From Paenibacillus sp. FSL R5-0517 (GTDB taxonomy: Bacteria; Bacillota; Bacilli; Paenibacillales; Paenibacillaceae), in the NCBI RefSeq assembly GCF_037974355.1, contig NZ_CP150235.1, forward strand, positions 3,286,001 through 3,350,000: 64,000 nucleotides of DNA, written 5' to 3'. Position 1 is the stretch's first letter. Each line of letters opens with the position of its first letter. The notes beneath the pieces are model-generated. The model did not search any database and had not been told where the DNA came from. It saw only the letters and a list, made by a program, of their open reading frames with translations. This document shows positions 9,865 to 19,236 of the stretch, in pieces. Made by a program: the position numbers and the translations under genes.

Positions 9865-10812
9865 GTGACAACTTCACGATTATTATCGCTGGAGCATTGG
9901 AAAGGCTGGCTGTGGGCCATGATCCGGTTTGTCCTGATTACCGGGCTGTCCTTCGTTATCCTGTTTCCCATATTCCAGAAGGTGTCAACGTCCATCAAGG
10001 ATAAAGGCGATCTGTATTCCGCAGTGGTAGTGTGGATCCCGCAGAACTTCTCCATCGACAATTTCAAGCAGGCTATCCGCGTCATGGATTACTGGGCAAC
10101 GCTGTTTAATACATTTGCATTATCTGCAACAACCACACTGCTGACCACTGCATCCTGTGCGCTTGCAGGGTACGGATTCGCCAGACTGAAGTTCAAGGGA
10201 AGCAACTGGCTGTTTGCCGGGGTAATCCTGACCATTCTTGTTCCACCGACGACCATTCTGATTCCGGTATACCTGAATCTGAAGAGCTTTGATCTGATGG
10301 GACTTATGACGCTTATCACAGGCAAACCGGTTAATCTGCTGAACACCTATTGGCCGTTTATTCTGACCGCGATTACAGCCAATTCACTCAAGGCTGGTTT
10401 ATACATCTTCATTTTCCGGCAATTCTTCAGAGGTATTCCGAAGGAAGTGGAGGAGGCGGCCTATGTGGACGGTGCGGGCATCGGCCGAACATTCTCAACC
10501 ATTATGTTACCCAATGCGATTCCGTCCATGGTTACGGTCATGTTGTTTTCGTTCGTATGGCAGTGGAATGACAGCTTCTATACGACAACTTATCTGACTT
10601 CGAGTAAAGTCATGTCGACCCAGTTGTCATCTCTTCCTTATAATCTGGCTCAGCAGGTTACTGACGGTGCAGCCTCCCAAGCTGATCCGTTCTATCTGAG
10701 CATGATTCAGGATACAGGAATTCTTCTTGCGATTCTGCCTTTGATCGTCATCTATCTGTTTGTACAACGATATTTCGTAGAGAGTGTTGAGCGTACAGGA
10801 ATCGTCGGTTAA
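9865..10812 (+). CDS. Carbohydrate ABC transporter permease (second pair, MalG-type)
   Basis: Partner of the 8945 permease. The GTG at 9865 follows AAAGGGGGG with 8 bp spacing and gives 315 residues; a longer frame reaching upstream overlaps the previous gene and lacks a binding site. The EAA loop reads VEEAAYVDGAGIGRTF, followed by the MLPNAIPSMVTVM segment and two closing helices. With it the operon encodes four permease subunits but, in the visible part, only one binding protein. Confidence 0.88.
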   Translation: MTTSRLLSLEHWKGWLWAMIRFVLITGLSFVILFPIFQKVSTSIKDKGDLYSAVVVWIPQNFSIDNFKQAIRVMDYWATLFNTFALSATTTLLTTASCALAGYGFARLKFKGSNWLFAGVILTILVPPTTILIPVYLNLKSFDLMGLMTLITGKPVNLLNTYWPFILTAITANSLKAGLYIFIFRQFFRGIPKEVEEAAYVDGAGIGRTFSTIMLPNAIPSMVTVMLFSFVWQWNDSFYTTTYLTSSKVMSTQLSSLPYNLAQQVTDGAASQADPFYLSMIQDTGILLAILPLIVIYLFVQRYFVESVERTGIVG

Positions 10813-10936
10813 GTTCAATTCACCTGTACCTTTGGCGCGGCGATCAGCGTGGATAAGGAAGGAGGGATTCCATGGAACATTCCACTTGTAAAAAGGGGGC
10901 TTGCTGCGATCTTTTGCAAAACTGTTCACTTCAGAA

Positions 10937-10988
10937 CCGCAACCCTTCGCTCCGCAGAATTCCCTTGCTGGTATGGAATGGGTTGCGG
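10937..10988 (+). other. Intercistronic stem-loop before the GH5 gene
   Basis: CCGCAACCC at 10937-10945 and GGGTTGCGG at 10980-10988 form a perfect 9-bp stem; within the loop ATTCC and GGAAT can pair again. It lies in the 275-bp gap between the last permease and the GH5 gene, where no convincing protein is encoded. There is no U-run, so it looks like an RNA processing or stability element rather than a terminator. Confidence 0.45.
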
Positions 10989-11087
10989 GAGCGGGCTCCG
11001 ACCTGAGCGATATGCTGGTTTAGGAATGCGATGACAGCGTTACTTCGCAGTATAGCAAGGCATTACATCAGAAGAGGAGGAATTATA

Positions 11088-12791
11088 GTGAAGAAGATTT
11101 TGACATATTTCAAACTTTTAATCATTCTTGCTTTATTGATCACCATTGTTCCATGGGGAGGTAACCGAGCCGAGGCATGGGTGGGCATGCCGATGGGTAA
11201 GCTTCACGTTAACGGCAAAAACCTGGTGAACAGCAACAATCAGCCTGTGCTTCTGAATGGTTGGCATCAACCTTCAGGTGCTTACTGGACATATCAGGAT
11301 AGCAATTATTACCTCAATCTACACGGTAATAACCGTCATGCAGCTACTCTGGCTTATCTGAAGGACATTACCGATACATTTGCGGATACCAGCCCGAAAT
11401 ACGGAAGCAATCATGGCTGGAATATGAATCAGGTACGTCTGTTTATCGACCGTCAGGATATGGGAGATGTGGCTGCTGGTACATATAACTTTGCCGGTGT
11501 GCAGACCGTTACGCAAAATGTCATTATTCCGTATATCCAATATGCCAAGAGCAAAGGCGTATATGTGGTCCTGGGACTCGACTTCACATTGAAGGATGAT
11601 CAGGCAACAACACCTGCCAACCTGCAAAAATTCAATGAAATCTGGGGTTATCTCGCTTCACGCCCGGAGATCAAAAGTGCAGACAACGTTCACTTCGAAC
11701 TGATCAACGAACCTGTGAAATCCTATGCCAATGGACATTGGGGTGGATACAACGGGGAAAATGACTTTGTGGATCACTGGAATGACCTGCGTAATTTCCA
11801 AAATTCCATGATTTCAACAATTCGCAGCAAAGGTGCGGACAATGTCATCTGGGCGGCAGGTCTGGGATACAACCAATTTTACAGCTTAACGGCAAGTCAT
11901 CCATTGACTGACCCGCTCAACAACTATGGATATGCGGTTCACTGGTACCCTGGTTATGGCGCATATGACAATTTCTCAATCCTGCAAGACCAGTGGAATA
12001 CCAACGTGAAGGCAGCCGCTGATAAATATCCAATTAACATTACCGAGGTGACCTGGTTCAAAAACAAACCTGGCGATTCGGCCTATTGGAACCTGTTTAA
12101 TGGCAGCAATGAAGGTTTCGGTACCAATACCAAAACGATTTTCAATGCAGCAGGCAATGTCAGTATTGCAGCCCATATGAACGGTTTTATTCTAAGTGAA
12201 GGACCACGAAGCTCCTTTGCCGATCCAACGGCAGGCCTGAAATGGGACGGGGATGCTTCACGGAGCGCGATGGGACGTTTCCTGTTTAACTGGTATTATG
12301 AACGTGCTCAGACTTACCCGGGCGGTGGACAAGGTGGACCGACAACAGGTCTTGTATCTGGTGCGACCTACAAAATTGTAGCTCGGCATTCCAACAAGGT
12401 CATTGATGTACCCGGTGGTCTAAACGAGAACAATCTTCAACTCCAGCAGTGGAGCGATCTGGGCGGCAACCCTCAGAAGTGGGTTCTGACTTCGATCGGC
12501 AGCGGTAACTACACACTGACAAGTGTGAACTCACCAGACAAAGTCATCGACATTCGCAACGGTACTCTCACCAATGGGGAAGCGGTCCAACTCATGAGCA
12601 ATCTGAACACAACCGCTCAGCATTTCAAAGTGAACGACCTCGGCAACGGATACTGGAGTATCATCAACGTGAACAGCAACAAAGCGATTGAAGTCGCAAA
12701 CGCTTCCACGTCGGATGGTGCCAAGTTGCAGCAGAATACCTACACGGGTGCAACAAACCAACAATGGAAATTTGTTGCCGTCAGCAATTAA
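11088..12791 (+). CDS. Secreted GH5-family glycosidase with C-terminal RICIN/CBM13 module
   Basis: Secreted endo-acting glycosidase of clan GH-A, GH5 type. GTG 11088 (GAAGAGGAGG 7 bp upstream) starts a clear signal peptide (KKILTYFKLLIILALL ... AEA). The catalytic domain covers about residues 35-415, with the acid/base Glu208 in FELINEP and a likely nucleophile Glu320 in NITEVTW. Residues 420-567 form a three-repeat RICIN-like beta-trefoil with QxW-type ends (LQQW, QKW, NQQW), typical of CBM13. Family and position fit a beta-glucanase, mannanase or cellulase-like enzyme; exact specificity cannot be read. It would release oligosaccharides for the importer encoded upstream. A terminator follows directly. 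Confidence 0.85.
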   Translation: MKKILTYFKLLIILALLITIVPWGGNRAEAWVGMPMGKLHVNGKNLVNSNNQPVLLNGWHQPSGAYWTYQDSNYYLNLHGNNRHAATLAYLKDITDTFADTSPKYGSNHGWNMNQVRLFIDRQDMGDVAAGTYNFAGVQTVTQNVIIPYIQYAKSKGVYVVLGLDFTLKDDQATTPANLQKFNEIWGYLASRPEIKSADNVHFELINEPVKSYANGHWGGYNGENDFVDHWNDLRNFQNSMISTIRSKGADNVIWAAGLGYNQFYSLTASHPLTDPLNNYGYAVHWYPGYGAYDNFSILQDQWNTNVKAAADKYPINITEVTWFKNKPGDSAYWNLFNGSNEGFGTNTKTIFNAAGNVSIAAHMNGFILSEGPRSSFADPTAGLKWDGDASRSAMGRFLFNWYYERAQTYPGGGQGGPTTGLVSGATYKIVARHSNKVIDVPGGLNENNLQLQQWSDLGGNPQKWVLTSIGSGNYTLTSVNSPDKVIDIRNGTLTNGEAVQLMSNLNTTAQHFKVNDLGNGYWSIINVNSNKAIEVANASTSDGAKLQQNTYTGATNQQWKFVAVSN

Positions 12792-12803
12792 AAAACAAAC
12801 CTT

Positions 12804-12849
12804 TAAAAAAACCTTCCCAAGCCATTCCTGGTCTTGGGGAGGTTTTTTT
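12804..12849 (+). terminator. Rho-independent terminator after the GH5 gene
   Basis: AACCTTCCCAAG pairs with CTTGGGGAGGTT around a short loop and is followed by seven or more T. It ends the first long operon. Confidence 0.9.
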
Positions 12850-13051
12850 GCGTTTATTTTTTAATCCTTTGGCATGCAGGCCGTGCGAAGGTAAGTTGCA
12901 ACTATAGTTGTGCACCAAATAGCAGAGAGACATTTATTTTCATGCAAGCATTGTACGCTGTAGTACGAAAATGTACCATAAGAAAGAAGTTGTACCTTCA
13001 CTAAGAAGAAATGCCCGGTGTATCATGGAACAGCTACCTAATCAAAGAGAA

Positions 13052-13066
13052 ATGTAAGCGCTTGAT
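13052..13066 (+). promoter_or_regulatory. cre-like CcpA site upstream of the AraC regulator
   Basis: ATGTAAGCGCTTGAT matches the WTGNAANCGNWNNCW catabolite-response consensus with one mismatch. It lies 19 bp before the AraC-regulator start in the 293-bp gap 12792-13084, which otherwise holds only the terminator at 12804 and presumably the promoter. Confidence 0.55.
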
Positions 13067-13084
13067 AAAAAAAGGGGGGTACAT

Positions 13085-15454
13085 ATGCAGCTCCTATGGT
13101 CCAAATTTTCACCCGTGTTCCGCCGTTTCCTCATTTCCTATCTTGTCATTCTGATGATTCCTCAAATTGCGGGATATGCCTCTTATCGCGCCTCCATTGA
13201 AGCGGCCCGCTCCAGCTCTATTGAGAACAGCTACAAGTCGCTGAGTCTCGGCAAAGAGATTATTGAGCGAAATCTTCTTCAAGTCGAAGCCTTTACCAGA
13301 CAGCTTGCAGTCAATCCGGATTTGCAAAATTTAATTGCTGGTCCGAAGCCGCATGATCTCTACAATGTATATGGTATGAACCGCATGCAGCGCAGCCTCT
13401 CCATGTACAGCAGCACCAATGAATACTTGTCCCATTTCTTCATCCACATTCCAAACTACAATGCCATTATCACACCAAGAACCGTATATTATCGTCCAGA
13501 ACATTATTATGCTGCCAATCAGCTGGACGGTATGTCGTTTGAACAGTGGTATGACCAAATTTTGAAACAGCCGCACTTTAACGAGATCATACCGCTTCGA
13601 AACTATAAACGTGAAATTGTCGGTACCGTGCTTGCAGATGTTCCGGCCATCACATTTCTGCAATCTCTTCCTCTGAACAGCTTTAACAAACCGCAAGCGA
13701 CGATTGGTGTCATGATTGATCAGGATAAGATGGCGAGCCTGACTCAAAATATTGTGGATCAATATGGCGGCTGGACTCTCGTCACCGATGCAGAAGGACA
13801 GATCATTTTCTCGCTAGGCATTGGCCAGGCCGAGGCTGAGCAAGTGGCACAAAGTCAGCGGATCGAAGGTAAAGCTGCCGAAACGGAGCAGAATGCGAAG
13901 AATGTACAGAATGTGCAGAGCGTTCAGCCTGGAAGTGATGATCGACTGTTGATATCGATTCAATCCAGTCAAAATGGATGGAATTACATGGCAGGCATTC
14001 CCGAGAAAGCACTCATGACCAAAGCGGACCAGATTAAACAAGTCACACTGGCCTTTACTTTGGCAACGATTGCCCTGGGATTGCTGTTCGGGTTGGTTCT
14101 GGCTTATCGGAATAGTGCCCCCGTGTACAAACTGTTGGCCACTTTCCGGGAACACATCACCGATTCTCCCGGCAGACGGGGGAATGAATATGATTTCTTG
14201 GCAAGCCATATTAACAATCTGATTGCAAATAATGACTCGCTTACAAATGCCATGAATGAGCAGATTCCATTATTGAGAGACGGTTTTATCAAACGGTTGT
14301 TAACCGGGGAATTCTATACCTCCACGGAGCTTGAAGTCATCTCATCACAGGCACACATTTCACTTCATAGCAGCAAGGGCTTAGCAGGTTTGGTGAGAGT
14401 AAACGGCTATGCTAATCCGGACAGTGAAGAGACGATTCATGAACTGGGCGTCGCGAGGCTTCTCGTCAAGCAGGTACTTGTAGAGTGGAATGCCCAGGTA
14501 CTGATTACGGATTGGGGAACGGACCAGATTGCTTTTGCTTGCCCATTGGATGCAAATCCACTGAATGAAGCGATGCGAAGATGTGAACAAGAGCTGAATA
14601 CTTTAATGAAAGTGATCTACAGGGAACATCGGATATCTACAACAATTGGTACAGGTGCAGCGTATGAGGTCTGGAATGATGCAGGTCGCTCATTTGACGA
14701 AGCCAAACAAGCCCTGGATTATGGCATTCATATGGGAACAGATCATTTGGTGAGATTTGAAGATACGATGAAGGAAAATGAAATGTTCTATTATCCGATT
14801 GAGTCCGAACAGCGCCTGCTGAACACAATCAAAGCCGGGGAGCCAGAAGAGGCGATACGTATTCTGGAGCAATTATTTCTTCGCAATCTGGAGGAGCGGG
14901 AACTGTCCTACGAGATGACGCAGCAGTTCATCATGGAGTTGAAAGGGACCTTCCTGAAGCTGGACGAGCCAAAATTCAAGCTGGATGCCTCCCTGCTGGA
15001 GGAATATAAAAATCGGGTGACCTCTATTCAGATGACCGAAACGATCGCTGTGCTGCGCGGAAAGTTTAAGCAGCTGACAGAAGACATTTGCGGTGACTTC
15101 CAGACTAGAAGAGCAGGGGCACATGCGGATACGGTGATCGAAATGATTGAATTTATTCAACAAAGTTATGCGGATGCAAACTTGACGATCTATCGAATTG
15201 CCGAGTACATGAGCAAGTCGGAGAAGTATATATCCCAACTGTTCAAAGAACATACGGGAGAAAATCTATCTGATTACGTAGAACATGTGCGCATTGAAGC
15301 GGCTTCCAACCTGTTGCAGTCCACTGGTCGCACCATTGACGAGATAGCCGAGGCTACCGGGTATAACAGTGCGCATTCATTCCGACGAGCGTTCAAGCGG
15401 GTACGCGGCATTTCGCCAAGCGTGTTTCGGAAAATGGATGGTCATAGCAGTTAA
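13085..15454 (+). CDS. Membrane-anchored AraC-family regulator with extracytoplasmic sensor
   Basis: One-component sensor-regulator of the type common beside Paenibacillus sugar transporters. Start ATG follows AAAAAAAGGGGGGT. Of 789 residues, about 13-35 form a first membrane helix, 36-318 an extracellular Cache-like sensor, about 320-341 the second helix, then a long cytoplasmic linker. The two AraC helix-turn-helix motifs occupy the last ~100 residues (IYRIAEYMSKSEKYISQLF and IDEIAEATGYNSAHSFRRAF). It probably activates the importer and GH127 genes immediately downstream when the sensor binds sugar or a loaded binding protein. Confidence 0.88.
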   Translation: MQLLWSKFSPVFRRFLISYLVILMIPQIAGYASYRASIEAARSSSIENSYKSLSLGKEIIERNLLQVEAFTRQLAVNPDLQNLIAGPKPHDLYNVYGMNRMQRSLSMYSSTNEYLSHFFIHIPNYNAIITPRTVYYRPEHYYAANQLDGMSFEQWYDQILKQPHFNEIIPLRNYKREIVGTVLADVPAITFLQSLPLNSFNKPQATIGVMIDQDKMASLTQNIVDQYGGWTLVTDAEGQIIFSLGIGQAEAEQVAQSQRIEGKAAETEQNAKNVQNVQSVQPGSDDRLLISIQSSQNGWNYMAGIPEKALMTKADQIKQVTLAFTLATIALGLLFGLVLAYRNSAPVYKLLATFREHITDSPGRRGNEYDFLASHINNLIANNDSLTNAMNEQIPLLRDGFIKRLLTGEFYTSTELEVISSQAHISLHSSKGLAGLVRVNGYANPDSEETIHELGVARLLVKQVLVEWNAQVLITDWGTDQIAFACPLDANPLNEAMRRCEQELNTLMKVIYREHRISTTIGTGAAYEVWNDAGRSFDEAKQALDYGIHMGTDHLVRFEDTMKENEMFYYPIESEQRLLNTIKAGEPEEAIRILEQLFLRNLEERELSYEMTQQFIMELKGTFLKLDEPKFKLDASLLEEYKNRVTSIQMTETIAVLRGKFKQLTEDICGDFQTRRAGAHADTVIEMIEFIQQSYADANLTIYRIAEYMSKSEKYISQLFKEHTGENLSDYVEHVRIEAASNLLQSTGRTIDEIAEATGYNSAHSFRRAFKRVRGISPSVFRKMDGHSS

Positions 15455-15551
15455 TGTAGGCTGTTTACAGATATATATATTCGTATTATGTACGTTTTCA
15501 GTGTAACTGTACCTTTACGCCTCCCCAGAGAAAATCTTATGATTACCCCGA

Positions 15552-15566
15552 AAGTAAGCGCTACCA
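15552..15566 (+). promoter_or_regulatory. cre-like CcpA site before the importer operon
   Basis: AAGTAAGCGCTACCA matches WTGNAANCGNWNNCW with a single mismatch (position 2). It lies between the AraC-regulator stop (15454) and the first permease, as expected for carbon catabolite repression of the 15610-21129 operon. Confidence 0.6.
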
Positions 15567-15609
15567 ATTGTGGTGAAGCTCATTATGAATGGGAGCCTTG
15601 AATGGGGGG

Positions 15610-16584
15610 ATGATTCTGAGAACAACAATGACAAGTGAATCGAAGTCCGTAGAAAAGACAAGTAAGTCGTCTGCCTTGCAGCGAGCATTATCCAGAAGCT
15701 GGAGGCGACATTGGCAGCTGTATCTGTTAATCCTGCCACCAATTGCTTACTTTATTATTTTCAAGTATGTACCGATGGTGAATGCGGTGCTGGCGTTTAA
15801 AGATTACAACGTCATCAAGGGAATCTGGGGCAGTCCGTGGGCCGGAACCAAGTATTTTGAATTGCTTTTTCAAAATCCGGCATTCATCACACTCATCAAG
15901 AACACGCTTTACATTTCGTTTTACAGCCTGATTGTCGGTTTCCCGATTCCTATATTACTGGCACTCGCGCTGAATGAAATCAAAAACATACGATTCAAAA
16001 AAATCGTGCAAATGGTGACGTATGCTCCATATTTCATCTCTACCGTTGTAATGGTCTCCATCATTATGCTCTTTCTGTCTCCTCGGTTGGGTATTGTCAA
16101 TACAATCGCAGGTGCACTTGGTTTTGAAGCGGTGAATTTTCTCGGAGAGCCTGGACTGTTTCGTTCCATCTACGTATTCTCCGATGTGTGGCAGGGAATG
16201 GGATACTCCGCTGTCATATATCTGGCCGCTCTCGCGGGTGTTGACCCATCCCTGTACGAAGCTGCCAAAGTGGACGGAGCCAACCGAATGCAGAAAATCA
16301 TTAATGTTGATCTGCCTGGATTGCTTCCAGCAGCCGTCATCATTCTGATTCTGAGTGTAGGCAACATCATGGCTGTCGGATTCGAGAAAATATATTTGCT
16401 GCAAAATCCGCTCAACCTGTCTGCCTCGGAAATCATCTCCACGTATGTCTATAAAATAGGATTGCTGAATGCCAATTACAGCTTCGCTACTGCGGTTGGC
16501 TTGTTCAACTCGGTAATTAACCTGGTTTTGCTATTAATCGTAAACGCGGTCGCCAAGCGACTGTCCAACACAAGCTTATGGTAA
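15610..16584 (+). CDS. ABC transporter permease, LplB/YteP type
   Basis: Sugar permease of the LplB/YteP group, ~324 residues, with six membrane helices and an EAA loop LYEAAKVDGANRMQKI. The start is uncertain: in-frame ATGs at 15589, 15610 and 15628 and a CTG at 15616 cluster around a GGGGGG tract. ATG 15610 is given as a compromise; only a few residues are at stake. It forms the importer with the 16612 permease and the 17579 lipoprotein. Confidence 0.88.
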   Translation: MILRTTMTSESKSVEKTSKSSALQRALSRSWRRHWQLYLLILPPIAYFIIFKYVPMVNAVLAFKDYNVIKGIWGSPWAGTKYFELLFQNPAFITLIKNTLYISFYSLIVGFPIPILLALALNEIKNIRFKKIVQMVTYAPYFISTVVMVSIIMLFLSPRLGIVNTIAGALGFEAVNFLGEPGLFRSIYVFSDVWQGMGYSAVIYLAALAGVDPSLYEAAKVDGANRMQKIINVDLPGLLPAAVIILILSVGNIMAVGFEKIYLLQNPLNLSASEIISTYVYKIGLLNANYSFATAVGLFNSVINLVLLLIVNAVAKRLSNTSLW

Positions 16585-16611
16585 CGGGAGCGAAAGGAGG
16601 AGCACTAATTC

Positions 16612-17541
16612 ATGTCTAACACACAAACAGATACCGGTCGTTCCCGAATCAGGAGCAGCAGTACAATCCGCGAATCTTGGGGAGATCGCGTATTTATAAC
16701 GGTTGTTTATTTCATGCTAACGGTGGTGCTGATCGCCGTGTTGTATCCCTTGATATACATTGTGAGTTCTTCGCTTAGCAGCCCTGCTGCCGTCTCCTCA
16801 GGAAAAGTCTGGTTGTGGCCCATTGACCTGACATTCGATGGTTACAAGTCTGTATTACGCAATGATCAAGTCCTTACGGGGTATGCCAATTCCCTTTTCT
16901 ACACAGCCTGCGGTACGTTGATAAGCGTGGCTCTGACCATCATGATTGCGTATCCGTTATCCAAAAAGACATTTGTTGGTCGCAGCTCACTAATGATGTT
17001 TATCACCTTCACCATGCTGTTTTCGGGCGGCTTGATTCCTACCTACCTGGTGGTCAAAACGATGGGGCTGATTGATACCCGCTGGGCGCTGCTGATTCCC
17101 AATGCTATCTGGGTCTGGCAAGTCATCATTGCACGTACATTTTTCCAGAATTCAATACCGGAAGAGCTGTCCGAAGCAGCAGACATCGATGGGTGCAGTG
17201 ACATCCGTTTTATCTTCAGTGTCATCCTGCCGCTCGCCAAACCAATCATTGCCGTGTTGTCGCTTATGTACGCAGTTGGTCAATGGAATGCATACTTTGA
17301 CGCTCTCATTTATTTGAAATCACAATCGCTCTACCCGCTACAGCTGATATTGCGCAGCATTCTTATTCTGAACAGCAGTACGGGAAATATGGACGCTTCA
17401 GAAATGATCAAACAGCAACAGATGGCTGAACTCATGAAATACTCATTAATTGTCATGGCCAGCCTGCCGGTTCTGATTATCTATCCTTTTGTACAACGAT
17501 ATTTCGTGCAAGGCATGTTGATTGGTTCTGTCAAAGGATAG
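16612..17541 (+). CDS. ABC transporter permease, YtcP type
   Basis: Second permease of this importer (309 residues, YtcP/LplC-like). GAAAGGAGGAGC precedes the ATG. The EAA loop LSEAADIDGCSDIRFIF is slightly degenerate at the usual Gly-Ala, as is common in this subgroup. The C-terminus YFVQGMLIGSVKG is the family's characteristic ending. Gene order permease-permease-binding protein is reversed compared with the other importers in this window. Confidence 0.9.
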   Translation: MSNTQTDTGRSRIRSSSTIRESWGDRVFITVVYFMLTVVLIAVLYPLIYIVSSSLSSPAAVSSGKVWLWPIDLTFDGYKSVLRNDQVLTGYANSLFYTACGTLISVALTIMIAYPLSKKTFVGRSSLMMFITFTMLFSGGLIPTYLVVKTMGLIDTRWALLIPNAIWVWQVIIARTFFQNSIPEELSEAADIDGCSDIRFIFSVILPLAKPIIAVLSLMYAVGQWNAYFDALIYLKSQSLYPLQLILRSILILNSSTGNMDASEMIKQQQMAELMKYSLIVMASLPVLIIYPFVQRYFVQGMLIGSVKG

Positions 17542-17578
17542 GTTCATTTTTCTATTATTCATAAGGGAGAGGATTGTA

Positions 17579-19219
17579 TTGAAAAAAGCGGGTTTCATCA
17601 TTCTTGCCTGTATGCTATTTACCTCGTTGGTTCTTGCCGGATGTTCCAGTTCTGAAAAGGGGAACGGAGAAGGCGGCGATTCGTCAGGCAAGACAGCCAT
17701 TAATGTGTTTGCACACCAAGGCTCGGACACCAATCTGTCCACCAATAAATTCACGAAGAAAATGGAAGAGAAATTTGATATCCAATTCAACTGGACTACG
17801 GTTCCATTCGATGGTGCAGCCGAGAAAAGACAGATTTCACTGGCTTCCGGCGATTATCCGGACTTGTATCTGTTAATCCCGTGGGTAGATCGGTTCTCCC
17901 AGACAGACTTGTTGAAGTTTGGCCAACAGGGGGTAATATTACCGCTGAATGATCTGATTGAGAAACATGCCCCGAATATTAAAAAAGTGCTTGAAAGCAA
18001 TGACTATTATCGGGCCATGAATACCGCTCCAGATGGAAATATCTATGGTCTGACGGGTTTGAATGAATGTTTTCACTGTTCATACCCGAACAAGATGTGG
18101 GTCAACACCAAATGGATGGAACAATTAGGTTTGACCGAGCCTGCAACGACAGAAGAGTTTAAGGAAATGCTTCGGGCATTTAAAACCAAAGATCCAAACG
18201 GTAATGGTAAGGCAGATGAAGTGCCCCTAAGTGGTTCTACCGAGAATTTTGGGGTGCACATTATCCCTTATTTAATGAACGGTTTTATCTATGACGATGA
18301 TCGGAATTATCTCATCGTTAACCAAGGGAAAGTGGAGACCGTTGCGAATAAGCCGGAGTGGAAAGAAGGACTTGCGTATATCAAATCGCTGTATGATGAA
18401 GGGCTGATCGATCCGGGGGCCTTTACGCAGAACGTGGGTGCTTTCAAAAAGATCGGTGATAATGCTGATGCACAGCTTCTCGGTGCAGGAGCAGCGATGC
18501 ATCCATCGTTATTTGTAACCACTGCCGAAGGTTCACCTTACGGAAATGATTACAATCCCATCCCTCCACTGAAGGGACCGAATGCAACCTATGCTACGTA
18601 TAACTATCCAATCGATCCCGGAGCGTCTTTTGTACTGACGAACAAGGCCAGCGAGGAAACACAGATTGCAGCCATTAAGCTACTGGATTATTTCTACACC
18701 CAAGAAGGGACCATGGCATCTTATCTGGGAGAAGAGGGCACAAGCTGGCGTAAACCACAGGAAGGCGAAGTGGCGCTCAATGATCAGATAGAGCCGCTCT
18801 ACAAAGCCATTCCGCTTCCTTCCGGAGAAGAACCTCGTAATGACAGTTGGGCAGCATTGAGTCAGTACAATCATCACCGTGCCTATCGTGACGCCGAAGT
18901 ACAGGTCAAGGACATCTACGCCAATGACGGTTATGAACGGCGACTGTATGAGGCTACATTATTGATGGAAGGAAAAGAGCCAACGGACGTTTTCCCTCAC
19001 TGGGCACTCTGGGTTGACCCGTCTCTGGCGGATGAAACAAGCATGATGCAGACTAATCTTAAAGACTATATCGATCAAAATGCGCTGCAATTCATTACGG
19101 GAGCGAAAAGTCTCGATAAGGATTGGGAAGATTATGTGAAAGGACTGGAGGGACTGAACATCAATCGTTATCTGGAAATCATGCAGTCTTCCTATGATGC
19201 TTCTTCTATTTCCAAATAG
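17579..19219 (+). CDS. Extracellular solute-binding lipoprotein, LplA type
   Basis: Binding lipoprotein of the importer, ~546 residues. TTG 17579 is chosen because AAGGGAGAGG lies upstream and it begins a typical lipoprotein signal (KKAGFIILACML) with lipobox VLAGC. The mature part has an EF-hand-like calcium loop (KDPNGNGKADE), a hallmark of LplA-group proteins for long oligosaccharides. The context (GH127 next, xylan genes beyond) suggests an arabinose-containing or xylan-derived oligosaccharide. Confidence 0.9.
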   Translation: MKKAGFIILACMLFTSLVLAGCSSSEKGNGEGGDSSGKTAINVFAHQGSDTNLSTNKFTKKMEEKFDIQFNWTTVPFDGAAEKRQISLASGDYPDLYLLIPWVDRFSQTDLLKFGQQGVILPLNDLIEKHAPNIKKVLESNDYYRAMNTAPDGNIYGLTGLNECFHCSYPNKMWVNTKWMEQLGLTEPATTEEFKEMLRAFKTKDPNGNGKADEVPLSGSTENFGVHIIPYLMNGFIYDDDRNYLIVNQGKVETVANKPEWKEGLAYIKSLYDEGLIDPGAFTQNVGAFKKIGDNADAQLLGAGAAMHPSLFVTTAEGSPYGNDYNPIPPLKGPNATYATYNYPIDPGASFVLTNKASEETQIAAIKLLDYFYTQEGTMASYLGEEGTSWRKPQEGEVALNDQIEPLYKAIPLPSGEEPRNDSWAALSQYNHHRAYRDAEVQVKDIYANDGYERRLYEATLLMEGKEPTDVFPHWALWVDPSLADETSMMQTNLKDYIDQNALQFITGAKSLDKDWEDYVKGLEGLNINRYLEIMQSSYDASSISK

Positions 19220-19236
19220 TTGAGGTGTCCCATTGC

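Noticed and set aside
10849..11034. 61-codon frame before the GH5 gene, with GGATAAGGAAGGAGG nearby
   Set aside because: No family resemblance, low hydrophobic or domain structure, and it covers a strong RNA hairpin; a small peptide cannot be excluded but is not supported.
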